DNA of 64,000 nucleotides from Eubacterium sp. CAG:251 (GCA_000436835.1 FR889155.1:47819-111818), one strand, 5' to 3'. Numbered from the stretch's first letter, positions 23,703 to 33,141 are shown. The notes: a model not told the origin generated them from the sequence alone. Numbers and translations are program-made.

Positions 23703-24911
23703 ATGCTTTGGGAACTTAAAAAGATTTGGTACAGAATTTACCAGAGAGTTTTTAAGGTTGCAATGTGTTTTATGGATTGGTCCGAGCCTCAACTTCTTGA
23801 AGGCGCAGGCAGTATTCTTAAATTGCCTGAGTTCATAAAGAGCAAAGGTGTCAACAAGGTTTTAGTCGTGACTGATAAAGGGCTTATGAGCTTAAATCTT
23901 CTTGATCCTTTATTCAAGAAACTGGAAGAAGTTGGAGTAGAGTACGTTGTTTATGACGGTGTTCAGCCTAACCCTACTATCCCTAACATTGAAGAATGTA
24001 AGGATATGTATGTTCAAAACAACTGTCAGGGCATTATAGCATTCGGCGGCGGTTCTTCAATGGACTGCGCTAAGGCAGCAGGTGCAAGGGTTGTAAAGCC
24101 TAAGCAGTCTGTTCGTGCTATGAGAGGTCAGCTTAAAGTTCATAAGGCACTTCCGCCGTTCTTCGCTGTTCCTACAACAGCAGGTACAGGTTCGGAAACA
24201 ACTGTAGCAGCAGTAGTTACCGACCCTGAAACTCACGAGAAGAATGCCATTAACGATACTTGTCTCAGACCTAAGTACGCTGTACTTGACCCTGAGCTTA
24301 CAGTTGGCTTGCCGCCTCATATTACTTCTACAACAGGTATGGACGCTCTCACTCACGCAGTTGAGGCTTATATCGGTAAGAGTAATACTAAGGATACAAT
24401 CATGGAAGCTGAAGAAGCTACAAAGCTTATTTTTGACAATATCGAAGAGGCATACAATAACGGCAAGAACCTTGAGGCAAGAGGTAATATGCTTAAAGGC
24501 TCATACCTTGCAGGTCGTGCATTTACTCACGCTTATGTAGGTTATGTTCACGCTATTGCTCATAATCTCGGCGGCTTATACGGCACACCTCACGGCTTGG
24601 CTAACGCAGTTATTTTACCTTATGTTCTCGATTACTATGCAGACGCAGCTTATCCTCAGCTTGCAAAGCTTGCAGATATCGTAGGCGTCGGCAAAGGACT
24701 TGACACAGCAGGCAAGGGCAAGGCATTTATTGAGGCTATCAGAACTCTTAACAAGAATATGAATATTCCTGAAAAGTTCGATTTCATCAAGGAAGAAGAT
24801 TTACCTATTCTTATTGAGCGTGCTCTTAAGGAAGGTAATCCGCTTTACCCTGTACCTAAGATTATGGATAAGAAGGATTGCGAAGCAGTTATTCGCTCCT
24901 TTATGGCTTAA
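23703..24911 (+). CDS. Iron-containing alcohol dehydrogenase
   Basis: Group III (Fe-dependent) alcohol dehydrogenase, 402 residues, expected to reduce aldehydes with NAD(P)H during fermentation. The nucleotide-binding motif is GGGSSMDCAKAAG. Metal-site segments are PTTAGTGSETT, GMDALTHAVEAYI and HAIAHNLGGLYGTPHG. ATG 23703 follows GGAGG with a nine-base spacer; the earlier ATG at 23670 precedes that RBS. The protein has a short N-terminal extension rich in Trp and Arg before the Rossmann part. It is monocistronic, with its own promoter and terminator. Substrate is not readable. Confidence 0.93.
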   Translation: MLWELKKIWYRIYQRVFKVAMCFMDWSEPQLLEGAGSILKLPEFIKSKGVNKVLVVTDKGLMSLNLLDPLFKKLEEVGVEYVVYDGVQPNPTIPNIEECKDMYVQNNCQGIIAFGGGSSMDCAKAAGARVVKPKQSVRAMRGQLKVHKALPPFFAVPTTAGTGSETTVAAVVTDPETHEKNAINDTCLRPKYAVLDPELTVGLPPHITSTTGMDALTHAVEAYIGKSNTKDTIMEAEEATKLIFDNIEEAYNNGKNLEARGNMLKGSYLAGRAFTHAYVGYVHAIAHNLGGLYGTPHGLANAVILPYVLDYYADAAYPQLAKLADIVGVGKGLDTAGKGKAFIEAIRTLNKNMNIPEKFDFIKEEDLPILIERALKEGNPLYPVPKIMDKKDCEAVIRSFMA

Positions 24912-24938
24912 TCTCAGTATATTTAATATACATAAAAT

Positions 24939-24981
24939 AATAGACAGTTGATTAATTTCGGCTGTCTATTTCTGTTTTTGT
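24939..24981 (+). terminator. Intrinsic terminator after the alcohol dehydrogenase
   Basis: AATAGACAG and CTGTCTATT form the stem, followed by a T-rich tail. Confidence 0.8.
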
Positions 24982-24992
24982 CGTTAAATTAC

Positions 24993-25021
24993 TTGAATAT
25001 TTTGTCTAAATATGCTATATT
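24993..25021 (+). promoter_or_regulatory. Promoter of the LRR surface protein gene
   Basis: TTGAAT at 24993-24998 and TATATT at 25016-25021 have a 17-base spacer. Confidence 0.65.
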
Positions 25022-25072
25022 TTATGTGTATAGTTACGTTTAAACTGTCTATTTTATTTACTTGGGTGAATT

Positions 25073-27625
25073 ATGATGAAAAAAATTACTTCTTTGATTA
25101 TAGTTCTTGCTATGCTTGTGACTACTCTTTTTTGCTTTAATGTAACGTCGGCTTTTGCCGCTAAACCAACAAGCGGTACGTGTGGCAATAATGTTAAGTG
25201 GAATTTGAACACAACTACGGGTGTTCTTACTCTTACGGGCAAGGGCGCTACTAAGGATTACGGCGAAACTGCACTTAAAGGGATTGCTCCTTGGAATGAA
25301 TCAAGAGAATTGATTAAGAGTATTGTAGTAGGCGAGGGCATTACTTCACTCGGTCAGCTTCTTTTCAATAAATGTACTGTTGCCGAGAGCGTTTCCCTGC
25401 CGTCAACGCTTACTAAGATGAGCGATACTAAAGTTGCAAAATACGGTACATTCCGTGAGTGCACATCACTTAAGACTGTAACAATGCCTGCCAATCTTGA
25501 AATGATTGGTCCGTATTGCTTCCTTGACTGTACTGCGCTTACTACAGTTATTTTAAATGATAAGCTTACTTCTATCGGCACTTATGCGTTTAACGGTTGT
25601 ACTGCGCTTAAATCAATTAAATTTCCGGACAGCCTTACCTCTATCGGATTAAGCTCTTTTGAAGGCTGCACGGACCTTACTACTGTTACTTACGGTATGG
25701 GCATGACCGAAACAGGTAATATGGCATTCAGAAATGCAAGCGTATCTAAAATTAATTTTTCATCAACAATTACCGAAATATCACCGTGGGGCTTTTTTGG
25801 CTGTAACTTTGTTAAACTTGAAATTCCCGAAACCGTAACAAAAATTAATATTCGTGGTTTTGCAAACTGTACCGCTTTGCAGGAGGTTACGGTTCATAAT
25901 CCAAACTGCGTATTTGACGGTATCGGTCAAGCCGATGCAAGCGGCGGTAAAGACCCTTTCAACGGCTCTCAGCAAAGCCTTGTTGTTAAGGGGCACTCAA
26001 ATTCAACTGCCCAAGCCTATGCTAAAGCAAAGGGTTATAAATTTGTAAGTATTGATGCGTGCGACCACGCTTCTACTCATGAGGTTATTACTCTTGAACC
26101 GACATGTACCCAAAAAGGTACTACTACCCAGGTGTGCGACAACTGCGGTTTCGTAGTGTCCAAAGCAGAACTTCCTGCAAAAGGACACACTTATGAAACT
26201 GTTGAAACAGAGGATAATACCGCTGTAGACGGGCATAAATATGAATATCAAAAATGCTCTGTATGCAACAATGAAAATACCGTTATTACTCACGTGGCAT
26301 TTGTTGACGGCTACTATGATTATGATTGTACCGCCACTTGCACAATGCCGGGCATTGAAAAGAAAACCTGTAAGGTTAACGGTTGCGGCAAGGTTGAACG
26401 AAATGCTGTTGCAAGGGCAGGACATAAGATTGAAAATCCAACCGTAACCAAAGCGGCAACCTGTACCGAAGCAGGCGAGGAAAAGGGCAAGTGCTCTGTC
26501 TGTGGGAAGGAAGTAACGCAAACCGTTCCCGCTCTCGGCCATACTTTTTCAGATGTAACCGAAACACTTGATAATACCGCTGTTGACGGTCATACTTATG
26601 TTGTTAAAACCTGTACCGTATGCAATCAAAAGGAGTCTACTCCTACCCATGTTGCGTGGGTTGAGGGTCAGTATACTTCAACTGTTGTTACCAAGCCGAG
26701 CTGCACAATTAACGGACTTCAAATCGATACCTGCAAAATTTGTAAAGAAGTTAGAAACGTAACTCTTCCTGCTAACGGCGAACACGTTTGGGAGGAAACA
26801 AGCAGGACTGCCCCTACCTGCACCGCAGCAGGTAAAATTTATTATAAATGCAAAAACTGTAATCTTACCAAGAGCGAAAATATTGAGGCTTTAGGCCATG
26901 ATAATGTTCAGCAATCTGTTGTTGAACCTACTTGCACCACAGCCGGATATACTACATATAAATGCTCACGTTGCGGCGCAACTTCTAAGGTTGAAAGTAC
27001 GGCATTGGGCCATACGCCTGCAGAGAACAGTTATGTTGTAACCACCGAGCCGACATGCACCACGGCGGGTGCGGCAAATGCTACTTGCGCAAGGTGCGGT
27101 GAGAAATATGATGTTGTGCTTAATGCACTCGGTCACGATTATGTCGATAATGATACACCTGTTGAGGAACATCCCGGTCATGTTTACAGAATGACTGCGT
27201 GCTCACGTTGCAAAAATGTTAAATCTCAGGGCTTTGTTCATACAGAATGGATAGAGGGCGAGTATACAACACAAACACTTATTCAAGGCAGTTGTACCGT
27301 TTCTGCAAGGTATCAGGATACCTGCACTTACTGTAATGAAAAGAGAATACGTACCGTTGAGGCGACGGGTAAGCATACTTATTCTTACACGAAATATGAT
27401 GCAGCTTCTGACAGGCTTGTTTATACTTGTTCGGTTTGCGGCAATGAAAATAAGGTTGCGCCGTTGGTTGTTAATGCTGCATTTATCAGGTTTGTAAACA
27501 GTAAAACCGCAGACGTTGCAACAGGCTATCTTTATGACCTTACAAATGACGGTATGATTAATGCCAAGGACTATGCAGTTCTTAATAAGGTGGTTAAGAC
27601 GTCAAAATCAAAGACGAAAAACTGA
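25073..27625 (+). CDS. Secreted LRR (BspA-like) protein with Cys-rich repeats and a half-dockerin end
   Basis: An 850-residue exported protein. Residues 1-29 form a signal peptide ending SAFA. Residues about 70-300 are BspA-type leucine-rich repeats (GTYAFNGCTALKSIKFPDSL pattern). Residues about 330-800 hold repeats of the form PTCTxxGxxxxxCxxCG alternating with LGHxxxx, each with CxxC pairs that could bind metal or form disulfides. The C-terminus YDLTNDGMINAKDYAVLNK matches a single dockerin-like calcium loop instead of the usual two. No sortase motif is seen. BspA-like proteins often mediate adhesion; function here is unproven. Confidence 0.85.
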   Translation: MMKKITSLIIVLAMLVTTLFCFNVTSAFAAKPTSGTCGNNVKWNLNTTTGVLTLTGKGATKDYGETALKGIAPWNESRELIKSIVVGEGITSLGQLLFNKCTVAESVSLPSTLTKMSDTKVAKYGTFRECTSLKTVTMPANLEMIGPYCFLDCTALTTVILNDKLTSIGTYAFNGCTALKSIKFPDSLTSIGLSSFEGCTDLTTVTYGMGMTETGNMAFRNASVSKINFSSTITEISPWGFFGCNFVKLEIPETVTKINIRGFANCTALQEVTVHNPNCVFDGIGQADASGGKDPFNGSQQSLVVKGHSNSTAQAYAKAKGYKFVSIDACDHASTHEVITLEPTCTQKGTTTQVCDNCGFVVSKAELPAKGHTYETVETEDNTAVDGHKYEYQKCSVCNNENTVITHVAFVDGYYDYDCTATCTMPGIEKKTCKVNGCGKVERNAVARAGHKIENPTVTKAATCTEAGEEKGKCSVCGKEVTQTVPALGHTFSDVTETLDNTAVDGHTYVVKTCTVCNQKESTPTHVAWVEGQYTSTVVTKPSCTINGLQIDTCKICKEVRNVTLPANGEHVWEETSRTAPTCTAAGKIYYKCKNCNLTKSENIEALGHDNVQQSVVEPTCTTAGYTTYKCSRCGATSKVESTALGHTPAENSYVVTTEPTCTTAGAANATCARCGEKYDVVLNALGHDYVDNDTPVEEHPGHVYRMTACSRCKNVKSQGFVHTEWIEGEYTTQTLIQGSCTVSARYQDTCTYCNEKRIRTVEATGKHTYSYTKYDAASDRLVYTCSVCGNENKVAPLVVNAAFIRFVNSKTADVATGYLYDLTNDGMINAKDYAVLNKVVKTSKSKTKN

Positions 27626-27642
27626 TAATTCAAACAGATTTT

Positions 27643-27677
27643 ACCGACAGAGTTTATACTTTGTCGGTATTTTTTTG
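27643..27677 (+). terminator. Intrinsic terminator after the LRR gene
   Basis: ACCGACA and TGTCGGT pair, followed by A and seven T residues. Confidence 0.85.
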
Positions 27678-27798
27678 GAATTTTTTGTGTTTGTAACTAT
27701 TTTTTAATAATATATTTTAATATTAATATTTACTTTACGTTAATTTTATATTATTATATAAAAGAAGAAAAACGACTCTTTTAATCGGAGGTATAAAA

Positions 27799-28506
27799 AT
27801 GAGCATTGCTTATAAAAGAATTTTACTTAAACTCAGCGGCGAAGTGCTTGCAGGCGAAAAGAAAACCGGTATTGATAATGATACTGTAGTTACTATTTGC
27901 AAATCTGTTAAGAAGATTGCCGATATGGGCGTCGAGGTCGGCATTGTTGTCGGCGGCGGCAATTTTTGGCGTGGCAGAACGAGCGAGCATATGGACAGAA
28001 CAAGGGCTGACCATATCGGTATGCTTGCAACCGCTATGAACTCACTTGCACTTTGCGACGCACTTGAACAACTCGGTGCAGACGTCAGAGTTCAAACGGC
28101 AATTGAAATGCGCCAAATCGCCGAGCCTTATATCCGTAACAAGGCAATACGTCATTTCCAAAAGGGCAGAATTGTTATTTTCGGCTGCGGTACAGGTTCA
28201 CCGTTCTTTTCAACAGATACTGCCGCTGCTTTGCGTGCGGTTGAAATTAATGCCGATGTCCTTCTTAAGGCTACAAATGTTGACGGCGTTTATGATAAAG
28301 ACCCTAATAAATTTGACGACGCAGTTAAGTTTGATAATGTAACATTTAAAGAAGTTCTTGCAAAGGATATCAAAGTTATGGATTCAACTGCATTTTCACT
28401 TTGTAAGGACAACGATTTGTCAATCCTTGTATTTGACCTTACAGACCCTGAAAATATCGTTAAGGCTGTATCGGGCGAGGCAATCGGAACACTCGTTCAA
28501 AATTAA
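27799..28506 (+). CDS. pyrH: UMP kinase
   Basis: Bacterial UMP kinase of the amino-acid-kinase fold, making UDP from UMP and ATP. The 235-residue protein shows LKLSGEVLAGEKKTGID, GVEVGIVVGGGNFWRGR, GGTGSPFFSTD-like CGTGSPFFSTDTAA and MDSTAFSLCKDN. RBS CGGAGG precedes ATG. It heads the block pyrH-frr-uppS-cdsA-dxr-rseP-ispG-polC. In most relatives rpsB-tsf comes directly before it. Confidence 0.97.
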   Translation: MSIAYKRILLKLSGEVLAGEKKTGIDNDTVVTICKSVKKIADMGVEVGIVVGGGNFWRGRTSEHMDRTRADHIGMLATAMNSLALCDALEQLGADVRVQTAIEMRQIAEPYIRNKAIRHFQKGRIVIFGCGTGSPFFSTDTAAALRAVEINADVLLKATNVDGVYDKDPNKFDDAVKFDNVTFKEVLAKDIKVMDSTAFSLCKDNDLSILVFDLTDPENIVKAVSGEAIGTLVQN

Positions 28507-28530
28507 ATTTAATCGGACTTTTTAAAACCG

Positions 28531-28551
28531 TAGGGGCGAACATTGTTCGCC
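28531..28551. repeat. Dispersed palindromic repeat, copy 2
   Basis: TAGG followed by GGCGAACATTGTTCGCC in the pyrH-frr gap. The arms GGCGAAC and GTTCGCC form a perfect 7-bp hairpin with loop ATT. Confidence 0.75.
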
Positions 28552-28591
28552 AGAAAAAAACAATAACATTTACTATAGAGAGGTATTCACA

Positions 28592-29146
28592 ATGGAAGCT
28601 GTATTTGCTAAAACTAAAGAAAAAATGGATAAGTGCTTAACTTCACTTGAAAGAGATTTTGCCGCAATCAGAGCCGGCAGAGCTAACCCTGCCGTACTTG
28701 ACAAGGTTATGGTTGACTATTACGGAGTTCCTACTCCTATTAACCAAATGGCAGCTGTAAGTGTACCTGAGGCAAGGCTTCTTGTTGTTCAGCCATGGGA
28801 CGCATCAACACTTAGAGAAATTGAAAAGGCTATCAATACCGCTGATATCGGTATCAACCCTCAAAATGACGGTAAGGTAATCAGACTTTCATTTCCTCAG
28901 CTTACAGAGGAACACAGAAAGAATCTTCAAAAGGATATTTCCAAGAGAGGCGAGGAAGCAAAGGTAGCTATTCGTAACGTTCGCCGTGATGCTATGGACG
29001 ATATCAAAAAGCTTAAAAAAGATAACGAAATCACAGAGGATGAGCAAAAGGACGGAGAAAAGAAACTCCAGGATATCACTGATGATTTTGTAAAGCAGGC
29101 TGATTCTATCACGAAGAAGAAAGAAGAAGAAATCCTTTCAATATAG
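28592..29146 (+). CDS. frr: Ribosome recycling factor
   Basis: Splits post-termination ribosomes together with EF-G. The 184 residues are standard length. Visible signatures are RAGRANPAVLDKVMVDYYG, TPINQMA, PWDASTLREIEKAI and ISKRGEEAKVAIRNVRRDA. RBS AGAGAGG precedes ATG. It follows pyrH, separated only by the palindromic repeat. Confidence 0.97.
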   Translation: MEAVFAKTKEKMDKCLTSLERDFAAIRAGRANPAVLDKVMVDYYGVPTPINQMAAVSVPEARLLVVQPWDASTLREIEKAINTADIGINPQNDGKVIRLSFPQLTEEHRKNLQKDISKRGEEAKVAIRNVRRDAMDDIKKLKKDNEITEDEQKDGEKKLQDITDDFVKQADSITKKKEEEILSI

Positions 29147-29160
29147 CTTAGACTTTTTAG

Positions 29161-29185
29161 TAGGGGCTGCCTGATTGCAGCTCCT
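29161..29185. repeat. Hairpin between frr and uppS, related head sequence
   Basis: Starts TAGGGGC like the dispersed repeats, but its palindrome differs: GGGGCTGC and GCAGCTCC with loop CTGATT. It may be a divergent member of the same class of intergenic elements. Confidence 0.5.
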
Positions 29186-29212
29186 TGTTTGCTTTTTATT
29201 TAGGAGGAAATT

Positions 29213-29932
29213 ATGGCTTTTTTCGGCAAAAAAAATAACGATAATAACGTTCAATTTGAAATACTCCCTAAAAATATCGGCATAATTATGGACGGCAACG
29301 GCAGATGGGCTAAAAAAAGAGCTTTGCCGAGGAGCGCAGGCCATAAGGCAGGTGCCGAGGTTTTTCGCACAATCAGTAAGGAATGCGGCAGGCTTGGCTT
29401 GGAAAGCGCAACCTTTTATGCTTTTTCAACGGAGAATTGGAAGAGACCTAAGGAAGAAGTCGACGCTATTATGAGGCTTTTTAAGGATTATCTTCTTGAG
29501 GCTAAAAGTGATATCACCGCCGCAGGTGATATGAAAATGAAGTTTATCGGCGAACGTGACGGTATGAGTAAGGAACTTCTTGAACTTATGGACGAAGCTG
29601 AGGAAGATACAAGCGAGCATTGTGGAACGACAATTTATCTTGCAGTCAATTACGGAGGCAGGCTTGAAATTTGCGATGCGGTAAATAAGCTTATAGCCGA
29701 AGGTAAAACAAATATTACAGAAAAGGATATAAGTGATAACATTTTTACTCCCCCTGAATGTGACTTGATTATTCGTCCGTCAGGTGAACAGCGTCTTTCA
29801 AACTTTATGCTTTGGCAGGCGGCTTACAGTGAATTTTGGTACAGCGACGTGCTTTGGCCTGATTTCACAATTGATGACCTTCACCAAGCACTTCGTGATT
29901 TTGAAAGAAGAAACCGTCGATTCGGCGGATAA
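29213..29932 (+). CDS. uppS: Undecaprenyl diphosphate synthase (isoprenyl transferase)
   Basis: Cis-prenyltransferase that makes the lipid carrier for cell-wall synthesis. The 239-residue protein has GIIMDGNGRWAKKR near residue 22, HKAGAEVFRTISKECGRLGL, FSTENWKRP, and the C-terminal RPSGEQRLSNFMLWQAAYSEF. A short charged N-terminal extension precedes the core. RBS AGGAGG precedes ATG. It stands next to cdsA and dxr in the lipid and isoprenoid block. Confidence 0.96.
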   Translation: MAFFGKKNNDNNVQFEILPKNIGIIMDGNGRWAKKRALPRSAGHKAGAEVFRTISKECGRLGLESATFYAFSTENWKRPKEEVDAIMRLFKDYLLEAKSDITAAGDMKMKFIGERDGMSKELLELMDEAEEDTSEHCGTTIYLAVNYGGRLEICDAVNKLIAEGKTNITEKDISDNIFTPPECDLIIRPSGEQRLSNFMLWQAAYSEFWYSDVLWPDFTIDDLHQALRDFERRNRRFGG

Positions 29933-29976
29933 ATTGTATGGCATAATTTGCTTTGCCGAGATTAAATCATTAACCA

Positions 29977-29997
29977 TAGGGGCGAACATTGTTTGCC
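29977..29997. repeat. Dispersed palindromic repeat, copy 3
   Basis: TAGG followed by GGCGAACATTGTTTGCC in the uppS-cdsA gap, with one base different from copy 2. The change turns one pair into G-T, so the hairpin is kept. Confidence 0.72.
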
Positions 29998-30028
29998 TTA
30001 ATAAAATAAACAAAAGGAAAAAATATCT

Positions 30029-30901
30029 ATGAAACAAAGACTTATTACCGCTGCATGCCTTTTGGCAGTTCTTGCAGTTGTTGTTTGGCAAATAAATACA
30101 CCCGTTTTGCTTATTGCCGTTGCTTTTCTTTCGGCTGTTGCAAGCGGTGAAATAATGAAATGCGCTAAGGTTGAAAATACTTTTATAAGGGTTGTAGGCA
30201 TAATCTTTTCAGCCTGCTCCCAGCTTTTTGCAAGTGCAAAGGTGCTTGAGCCTTGGGTAAGCGCTTCAATATGGGGCAAGGTTATTGACGCTGTTCCTAA
30301 TATCATTTATATCATCATTTTGTGCCTTGTATTTTTCCTTGCAATGCTCAAGGATTACGCTTACACAACGTTTGAGGATGTGAGCGTATCAATTTTTGCA
30401 AGCGTTGCAGTTCCTTTCGGCTTTTCAATTTTTATCAGGCTTCGTGATATGTATGTTGACGAGCAGTTTGGTATTTATCTTATTTTTTATGCACTTATTT
30501 GTGCCCTTGCTACAGATACGGGCGCTCAGCTAATGGGTATGGCATTCGGCAAGCATAAAATGGCACCGAATATTTCCCCTAAAAAAACTGTTGAGGGTGC
30601 TTTCGGCGGCTTGATTTTCAGTATGGTATTAAACGCAGTCGCACTTACTCTTTATAATAAATTAGCAGTTAATGTTATCCCTCAAAATATGGCAACGCTT
30701 CTTCTTGCAATGGTACTTCCAACCTCATTTATGGGTATGATGGGTGACCTTTCCGCTTCTGTTTTAAAGCGTAATTTTGAAGTTAAGGATTTCGGAAAAA
30801 TCTTTCCGGGTCACGGCGGAGTAATGGATCGAATGGACTCTTCTCTTTTCACTCTCCCCGTTACATACGCAATTGCTCTTATTGCAAGTAAAATATTTTA
30901 A
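30029..30901 (+). CDS. cdsA: Phosphatidate cytidylyltransferase
   Basis: Integral membrane enzyme making CDP-diacylglycerol from phosphatidate and CTP. The 290-residue protein has about eight membrane helices and the C-terminal family signature in SASVLKRNFEVKDFGKIFPG followed by HGGVMDRMDS. ATG follows AAAAGGA. It lies between uppS and dxr as in many Bacillota. Confidence 0.95.
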   Translation: MKQRLITAACLLAVLAVVVWQINTPVLLIAVAFLSAVASGEIMKCAKVENTFIRVVGIIFSACSQLFASAKVLEPWVSASIWGKVIDAVPNIIYIIILCLVFFLAMLKDYAYTTFEDVSVSIFASVAVPFGFSIFIRLRDMYVDEQFGIYLIFYALICALATDTGAQLMGMAFGKHKMAPNISPKKTVEGAFGGLIFSMVLNAVALTLYNKLAVNVIPQNMATLLLAMVLPTSFMGMMGDLSASVLKRNFEVKDFGKIFPGHGGVMDRMDSSLFTLPVTYAIALIASKIF

Positions 30902-30937
30902 GATTTTATTTAATTGTTTATTGAAAGGTGATACCTT

Positions 30938-32083
30938 ATGAAAAAAATATCTCTTTTAGGCTCAACGGGTTCTATCGGAACGCAAAGCCTTGATGTGTGC
31001 GAAATGCACGGCTACGACGTTAAATGCTTAACGGCTAATTCAAGAGTTGATATTATGGAAGAGCAGGTTCGTAAGTTCAAGCCGGATATGGTTTGTATGA
31101 TGAGTGAAGCTGCCGCTAAGGAATTAAAAAGTAAAATCAGCGATACAAATACTAAAGTTGTGTGCGGTATGGACGGGCTTATCGAATGTGCAACTTACGA
31201 TAAAGCCGATACCGTTTTAAATTCCGTTGTCGGAATGGTTGGCTTGCAACCGACTCTTGAGGCAATTAAGGCTAAGAAAACACTTGCCCTTGCAAATAAG
31301 GAAACGCTTGTTGCAGGCGGTCACCTCGTTACTAATTTGGCTAAGGAAAACGGCGTTCAAATTCTCCCTGTTGACAGCGAACATTCCGCAATTTTCCAGT
31401 CAATGCAGGGTATGCCTAATAAAAAAGCAATTAAAAAAATTATTCTTACAGCGTCGGGAGGTCCGTTTTTCGGCAAAACTCTTGACGAACTTGAAAATGT
31501 AACTGCTAAGGATGCACTTAAGCACCCTAATTGGGATATGGGCGCAAAAATAACCATTGATTCCGCTACTATGATGAATAAAGGCTTGGAATTTATAGAA
31601 GCAAAATGGCTTTTCGATATGCCTAATGAGGATATCGAAATTGTTGTTCACAGAGAAAGTGTTGTTCATTCCGCAATTGTTTATCAGGATAATTCAATGA
31701 TTGCCCAGCTTGGTGTTCCGGATATGAGAATCCCTATTCAGTATGCGCTGACTTATCCCGAACGTGAGCCAAGCCCTGTTAAAGAACTTTCGCTTACGGA
31801 TTACGGAAAACTTACATTCTTTGAACCGGATTATGATACTTTTAAATGTATCAATGTTTGCAAAGAAGCTATTGAACTCGGTGGGCTTCATCCCGCCGCT
31901 GCAAACGGCGCAAACGAAGAAAGCGTAAGACTTTTCTTAAACGGTAAAATTAAATTTACAGATATTGCATATCTTAATAATGAGGCAATGAAAAATGCCC
32001 CTGAAAAAGAAAACTTTACTCTTGATGATGTCCTTGAAGCAGATAGGGCGGCAAGAGATTATGTAATTGAGGCGGTTAAGTGA
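30938..32083 (+). CDS. dxr: 1-deoxy-D-xylulose-5-phosphate reductoisomerase
   Basis: Second enzyme of the MEP isoprenoid pathway, making 2-C-methylerythritol 4-phosphate with NADPH. The 381-residue protein has the opening LLGSTGSIGTQSLDV, LANKETLVAGG, PVDSEHSAIFQ, TASGGPF and NWDMGAKITIDSATMMNKGLE. RBS GAAAGGTG. It overlaps rseP by four bases. ispG of the same pathway lies downstream. Confidence 0.97.
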   Translation: MKKISLLGSTGSIGTQSLDVCEMHGYDVKCLTANSRVDIMEEQVRKFKPDMVCMMSEAAAKELKSKISDTNTKVVCGMDGLIECATYDKADTVLNSVVGMVGLQPTLEAIKAKKTLALANKETLVAGGHLVTNLAKENGVQILPVDSEHSAIFQSMQGMPNKKAIKKIILTASGGPFFGKTLDELENVTAKDALKHPNWDMGAKITIDSATMMNKGLEFIEAKWLFDMPNEDIEIVVHRESVVHSAIVYQDNSMIAQLGVPDMRIPIQYALTYPEREPSPVKELSLTDYGKLTFFEPDYDTFKCINVCKEAIELGGLHPAAANGANEESVRLFLNGKIKFTDIAYLNNEAMKNAPEKENFTLDDVLEADRAARDYVIEAVK

Positions 32084-33120
32084 ATATAACTTCTATTTGG
32101 AACAGCGTTTACCCGGTGCTTGTGGCAATTCTATTTTTTGAACTTATAATAGTAATTCACGAGTGGGGCCATTTTACGGCGGCAAGGCTTATGAAAATTA
32201 AAGTTAATGAGTTTTCTGTCGGAATGGGACCTAAGCTTTTGCAGCATAAGGGTAAAAAAACAACATATACTTTAAGGCTTATCCTTTTTGGCGGCTATTG
32301 CTCAATGGAGGGTGAGGATAAGGAAAGCGACGATGAAAATGCTTTTGTCAATAAAAAGGTTTGGCAAAGAATTTACGTCGTTATCGCAGGCGCATTGATG
32401 AACCTTGTTTTGGGCCTTGTAATCGTTCTTATTCTTGTTTGCTCGCAAAACCTTGTCGGCACTACCGAGGTCGCTAAGTTTGACGATAATGCAGTCAGTC
32501 AGTCTTACGGCTTGCAGGTGGGCGATAAAATCAAAAGCATTGACGGTATGCGTGTTTATACCACAAATGACGTAACTACAGGCTTTTCAAGATGCTCTAA
32601 TGAAAATGTCAATCTTGTTGTTGAGCGTGACGGCAAGGATGTAAAGCTTAAAGTTAAATTTAATACAGAGGATTATGAGGGCCATACTTATACAGTTATG
32701 GATTTTTGGCTCAGGGGTGTTAAAAAAACTCCTGCAAATGTTATTTCCCAAACAGGTAAGGAATTTGTTTCTTATGCCAGAATGGTATTTTTATCCCTTC
32801 ACGATTTGCTTGTCGGTCGCTACGGCATATCCGATATGAGCGGTCCGGTCGGTACGGTCAGCATTGTTTCAACTGCTGTTAAAACCTCAATGTATTCAAT
32901 GCTCAGAATAATGGCTCTTTTGACTGTAAATGTAGGTCTTTTCAATTTGTTCCCTATTCCTGCGCTTGACGGCTGGCGCTTGTTTGTGCTTTTGGCAGAG
33001 GGAATAACGAGGAAAAAGCTTCCGCAAAAGGCGGAGTATTTAATCAATGCTGTCGGTCTTGCGGCACTTCTTTTATTGATGTGCTTTGTAACCTTCAGCG
33101 ATATAACAAAATTGTTTTAA
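32080..33120 (+). CDS. rseP: RseP/RasP-type site-2 metalloprotease
   Basis: Membrane zinc protease of intramembrane proteolysis, which usually releases anti-sigma factors or clears signal-peptide remnants. The 346-residue protein has IVIHEWGHF (HExxH) in the first membrane helix, a PDZ domain around residues 130-200, and NLFPIPALDGWRL with the third zinc ligand. It starts at GTG 32080, overlapping the dxr stop. The final base of the conserved LDG motif is kept, so it is probably active. Confidence 0.94.
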   Translation: MNITSIWNSVYPVLVAILFFELIIVIHEWGHFTAARLMKIKVNEFSVGMGPKLLQHKGKKTTYTLRLILFGGYCSMEGEDKESDDENAFVNKKVWQRIYVVIAGALMNLVLGLVIVLILVCSQNLVGTTEVAKFDDNAVSQSYGLQVGDKIKSIDGMRVYTTNDVTTGFSRCSNENVNLVVERDGKDVKLKVKFNTEDYEGHTYTVMDFWLRGVKKTPANVISQTGKEFVSYARMVFLSLHDLLVGRYGISDMSGPVGTVSIVSTAVKTSMYSMLRIMALLTVNVGLFNLFPIPALDGWRLFVLLAEGITRKKLPQKAEYLINAVGLAALLLLMCFVTFSDITKLF

Positions 33121-33141
33121 ACTTAAATTCAGGTGACTGTT

